The notes under the pieces were generated by a model. The model saw only the letters and a program-made list of their open reading frames with translations. It did not search any database and was not told the DNA's origin. A DNA stretch of 46,744 nucleotides, taken from contig NZ_FOAM01000026.1 of NCBI RefSeq assembly GCF_900109605.1, positions 1 through 46,744 on the forward strand. The letters run 5' to 3'. Source of the stretch: Xaviernesmea oryzae (GTDB lineage: Bacteria > Pseudomonadota > Alphaproteobacteria > Rhizobiales > Rhizobiaceae). Shown here piece by piece: positions 44,883 to 46,744 of this stretch (position 1 is the stretch's first letter; the number at the start of each line of letters is the position of its first letter). The position numbers and the translations under genes were made by a program.

Positions 44883-45233
44883 ATGGGCATTACTCAGTAC
44901 GCCGATGACGGACTGTTTTCGCCGCGCAAAATTGCCGAGGCGCTGCGTACGACGAGTGAAGAGATCGCCCGAACAGCCGGGCTTGGAAAGGACGCAGTCC
45001 AACGCAAGGACCGTATTCGTTCCGATAAGACACAACGACGCCTGCGTGAAGTAGCGGAAATCATCAACAAGGTCGAACCGCGTTTTGGGTCGGCACTGAT
45101 GGCCTATGCCTGGTATCGCTCCGAACCCTTGCCGGGATTTTCTGGCATGACCGCAATGCAACTGGTCCGTGATGGTCGCGCCGATGATGTGCTCGATTTT
45201 ATCGACGCGGTCGACGCCGGCGTTCACGCCTGA
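44883..45233 (+). CDS. Xre/MbcA/ParS-type antitoxin (DUF2384)
   Basis: About 116 aa. The N-terminal half is a degenerate helix-turn-helix (FSPRKIAEALRTTSEEIART, AGLGKDAVQR) and the C-terminal half is the toxin-binding DUF2384-type domain (LMAYAWYRSEPLPGFSGMTA, then MQLVRDGRADDVLDFIDAVD). This is the antitoxin of RES-Xre modules. I start at 44883, which has ATGGAG 7 bases before; an ATG at 44871 is in frame. The toxin gene begins 10 bases after its stop. Confidence 0.88.
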   Translation: MGITQYADDGLFSPRKIAEALRTTSEEIARTAGLGKDAVQRKDRIRSDKTQRRLREVAEIINKVEPRFGSALMAYAWYRSEPLPGFSGMTAMQLVRDGRADDVLDFIDAVDAGVHA

Positions 45234-45243
45234 GCCATCGCTG

Positions 45244-45741
45244 ATGCATTTCAAAGGAGAGCTATATCGGGCCCTTAATCCGATCTATGCGCGTGAGCCA
45301 TTATCGGGTCGGGGTGCGGCACTTTATGGTGGCCGCTTCAACAAAAAGGGCACACCAGCGCTCTACACGTCGCTGTCTGTCCTGACGGCTCTCCGGGAAG
45401 CCAATCAGGCTGGCAGTCTTCAACCGACGATGCTCGTCTCTTACAGCGCAGATATCGAGCGCGTTTTCGACAGCCGGGACAATTCGGCCCTGGTTGCGGA
45501 AGGAATGGATGCAGCAGCGCTTGCGGACGCAACATGGCGCGACCAGATGAGGACAAACGGAGAGGCCCGGACCCAACGTTTTGCCTGGCAGCTCGCGGCG
45601 GCGGGCTATCATGGGCTGCTGGTCAGCAGCTTCGCGACCGGTGCGTCAGCCACCGACTTCAATCTCGTGCTTTGGCAATGGAGCGATATGTCGCCGTGCC
45701 GCCTCACACTCATCGACGACGAGAACCGTCTATCGCAATAA
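45244..45741 (+). CDS. RES-domain toxin
   Basis: A 165-aa RES toxin; studied members degrade NAD+ and stop growth. The conserved regions are present: LYRALNPIYA with the Arg, GGRFNKKGTPALYTSLSVLT, ALREAN with the Glu, and LLVSSFATGASATDFNLVLW with the Ser that complete the R-E-S set. No frameshift or stop is seen, so the pair looks functional and probably stabilises the plasmid. Expression is coupled to the antitoxin in front of it. Confidence 0.88.
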   Translation: MHFKGELYRALNPIYAREPLSGRGAALYGGRFNKKGTPALYTSLSVLTALREANQAGSLQPTMLVSYSADIERVFDSRDNSALVAEGMDAAALADATWRDQMRTNGEARTQRFAWQLAAAGYHGLLVSSFATGASATDFNLVLWQWSDMSPCRLTLIDDENRLSQ

Positions 45742-46020
45742 AGTGTTCTGCGATCATGTGCGAACTCGACACCGAAAACGACAGGCTCGTCTGACTGACC
45801 CCTGCCAGTTGCAGCCTGTCTTCCAACCCTAGCTGTTCATACGGCAGCTTACAAAATTCGAGACAGTGGGCGCTGTCGTCTGATATCGGGTCGGGGAAAT
45901 GGCTTCCTTGCACCTGATCGGCGAGCGTACTCCAGAACGCGCGCCGGGGGGCCGTATCGAGGGGTGGTCAAGGTGCATTCTGGAGCGCACGATGCGACGT
46001 CCGTTCACGGAGCAGGCCAA

Positions 46021-46563
46021 ATGACCACGGCAGACGATTTTAAGCGCGAACAACGCGATGTCTTATTTGCAATGGTCGGCGCTTTCGTCTTGACGATCGG
46101 CATTCTGGGTGCAGTCCTGATGAGGGACTACGGAGGCGCACCGGTATCTTTTCCAGATCGGCTCCGATTTGCTCTTCGCGCCGATCTCTTCTTGGCGATA
46201 TGGCCGGCGGCGGCCATCGGAAATATCGCCCGCCTGCGCTTCTTGTCTCAGCGCGACATCGCTGGCAGCAGCGCTACCGGAGGTTCCGAAGAGGTCCGCA
46301 CATCACTCGCAATTTTACAAAACACGATCGAGCAGGCTGTTCTGGCGCTGATGACACACATGGTCGTGGCGGCAAGTTTTCAGCGTTCCGATGCGCTCCT
46401 GGTTGCGCTTGTCTTGCTTTTCGCTATCGGCCGCCTCCTGTTTTGGATCGGCTACAAACACGGTGCAAGAGGGCGGGCATTTGGCTTCGCGCTGACGTTT
46501 TATCCCAGCATCGTCAGTTTGCTGGCTTCAGCCACGGCGATCGTATTCGACAGTGGCATGTAA
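46021..46563 (+). CDS. MAPEG-family membrane protein
   Basis: A 180-aa integral membrane protein with about four hydrophobic segments. The family pattern is clear near NTIEQAVLALMTHMVVAASF and in LLFWIGYKHGARGRAFGFAL. MAPEG proteins include glutathione-dependent enzymes; bacterial members of this type are mostly uncharacterised. The ATG at 46021 has GGAG upstream; an in-frame extension back to 45964 seems untranslated. It stands alone between the RES-Xre pair and the IS66 end. Confidence 0.8.
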   Translation: MTTADDFKREQRDVLFAMVGAFVLTIGILGAVLMRDYGGAPVSFPDRLRFALRADLFLAIWPAAAIGNIARLRFLSQRDIAGSSATGGSEEVRTSLAILQNTIEQAVLALMTHMVVAASFQRSDALLVALVLLFAIGRLLFWIGYKHGARGRAFGFALTFYPSIVSLLASATAIVFDSGM

Positions 46564-46654
46564 AGGATTGAATGACGGGTTTCGGTCGGCGTTCTCCATA
46601 TGCAACAAGTATTCGGTCTTCGCGTGAAATAGCCTCTCTCTCCGTAAGATCATC

Positions 46655-46744
46655 GTAAGCCTCCGGTGAAGGCCGCAGGTCAAGCCGCTTGAGCGTTGAC
46701 GGTTAGCGGTGTCCAATTCCACGGAAGCAGTTGCTCTAGCCTGG
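46655..46744 (-). mobile_element. IS66-family element, tnpC-side end (partial)
   Basis: The left end of an IS66 element starts with GTAAGCCTCCGGTGAAGGCC at 46655 and continues beyond the window. It holds the 3' end of tnpC. Orientation is the same as the element at the start of the window, so the two partial ends could belong to one element on a circle, though flanking 8-mers differ. Confidence 0.85.
46680..46744 (-). CDS. tnpC: IS66 transposase TnpC, C-terminal end (partial)
   Basis: The last 21 codons read RLEQLLPWNWTPLTVNAQAA and stop 25 bases before the element end. The LLPWNW ending is characteristic of IS66 TnpC, the DDE transposase. The rest lies outside the window. Confidence 0.85.
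   Translation of the reverse strand, partial: RLEQLLPWNWTPLTVNAQAA

Noticed and set aside
1-46744. CRISPR array, tRNA or rRNA genes
   Set aside because: No regularly spaced identical repeats of CRISPR type and no recognisable tRNA or rRNA sequence were noticed by eye; a dedicated scan was not possible.

Overview
The window looks like most or all of a mobilizable accessory plasmid from an alphaproteobacterium of the Rhizobiales (Rhizobium, Agrobacterium, Ensifer or a close relative). The main reason is a complete repABC replication and partition cassette, found almost only in that group. It has the expected counter-transcribed RNA between repB and repC and parS-like palindromes. GC-rich coding sequence and typical rhizobial plasmid families (DUF736, DUF932, DUF1173, DUF2493, WGR) fit this. 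Both window ends lie inside IS66-type elements in the same orientation: the start holds tnpA and the right IR, the end holds the 3' end of tnpC and the left IR. The window may therefore be a circular replicon, or a contig, broken at an IS66 copy.

Layout. 1-973: IS66 end and debris. 974-6303: transfer region, with mobC and a large relaxase on the minus strand, facing away from a ParA/VirC1-like ATPase and a ribbon-helix-helix partner on the plus strand. The gap between these pairs has a strong 9-bp periodicity and is the natural place for an oriT or centromere. 6515-10290: repC, ctRNA, repB and repA on the minus strand. 10382-12775: about 510-bp direct repeats upstream of repA, each with a 16-bp parS-like site; one is split by a 1,050-bp IS630 element. 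12955-17940: gene-poor, decayed DNA with a dead and a live DUF736 copy, a 56-aa coiled-coil ORF, a WGR protein, and a Phd antitoxin whose toxin gene is broken.

18033-22485: a redox block of three SDR oxidoreductases, a VOC protein, and LysR and MarR regulators, with an interspersed REP-like motif. 22559-31776: plasmid-backbone accessory genes (DUF2493, Toprim, DUF1173, DUF932, large ParB-like). 31777-33120: debris including an adhesin (MBG-repeat) remnant. 33121-43719: a compact minus-strand catabolic and transport block: a MalT-type LuxR regulator, hydantoinase/oxoprolinase B and A subunits, and a PotABCD-like ABC importer (ATPase, binding protein, two permeases). 44883-46563: a RES-Xre toxin-antitoxin pair and a MAPEG-family membrane protein.

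How it works together (inference): repABC, its parS sites and the RES-Xre module keep the plasmid; mobC, the relaxase and the ATPase/RHH pair allow mobilization by a helper, since no type IV secretion genes are present; the metabolic cargo is an uptake-plus-hydrolysis module for an amide, lactam or hydantoin-type compound. No tRNA, rRNA or CRISPR array was seen.
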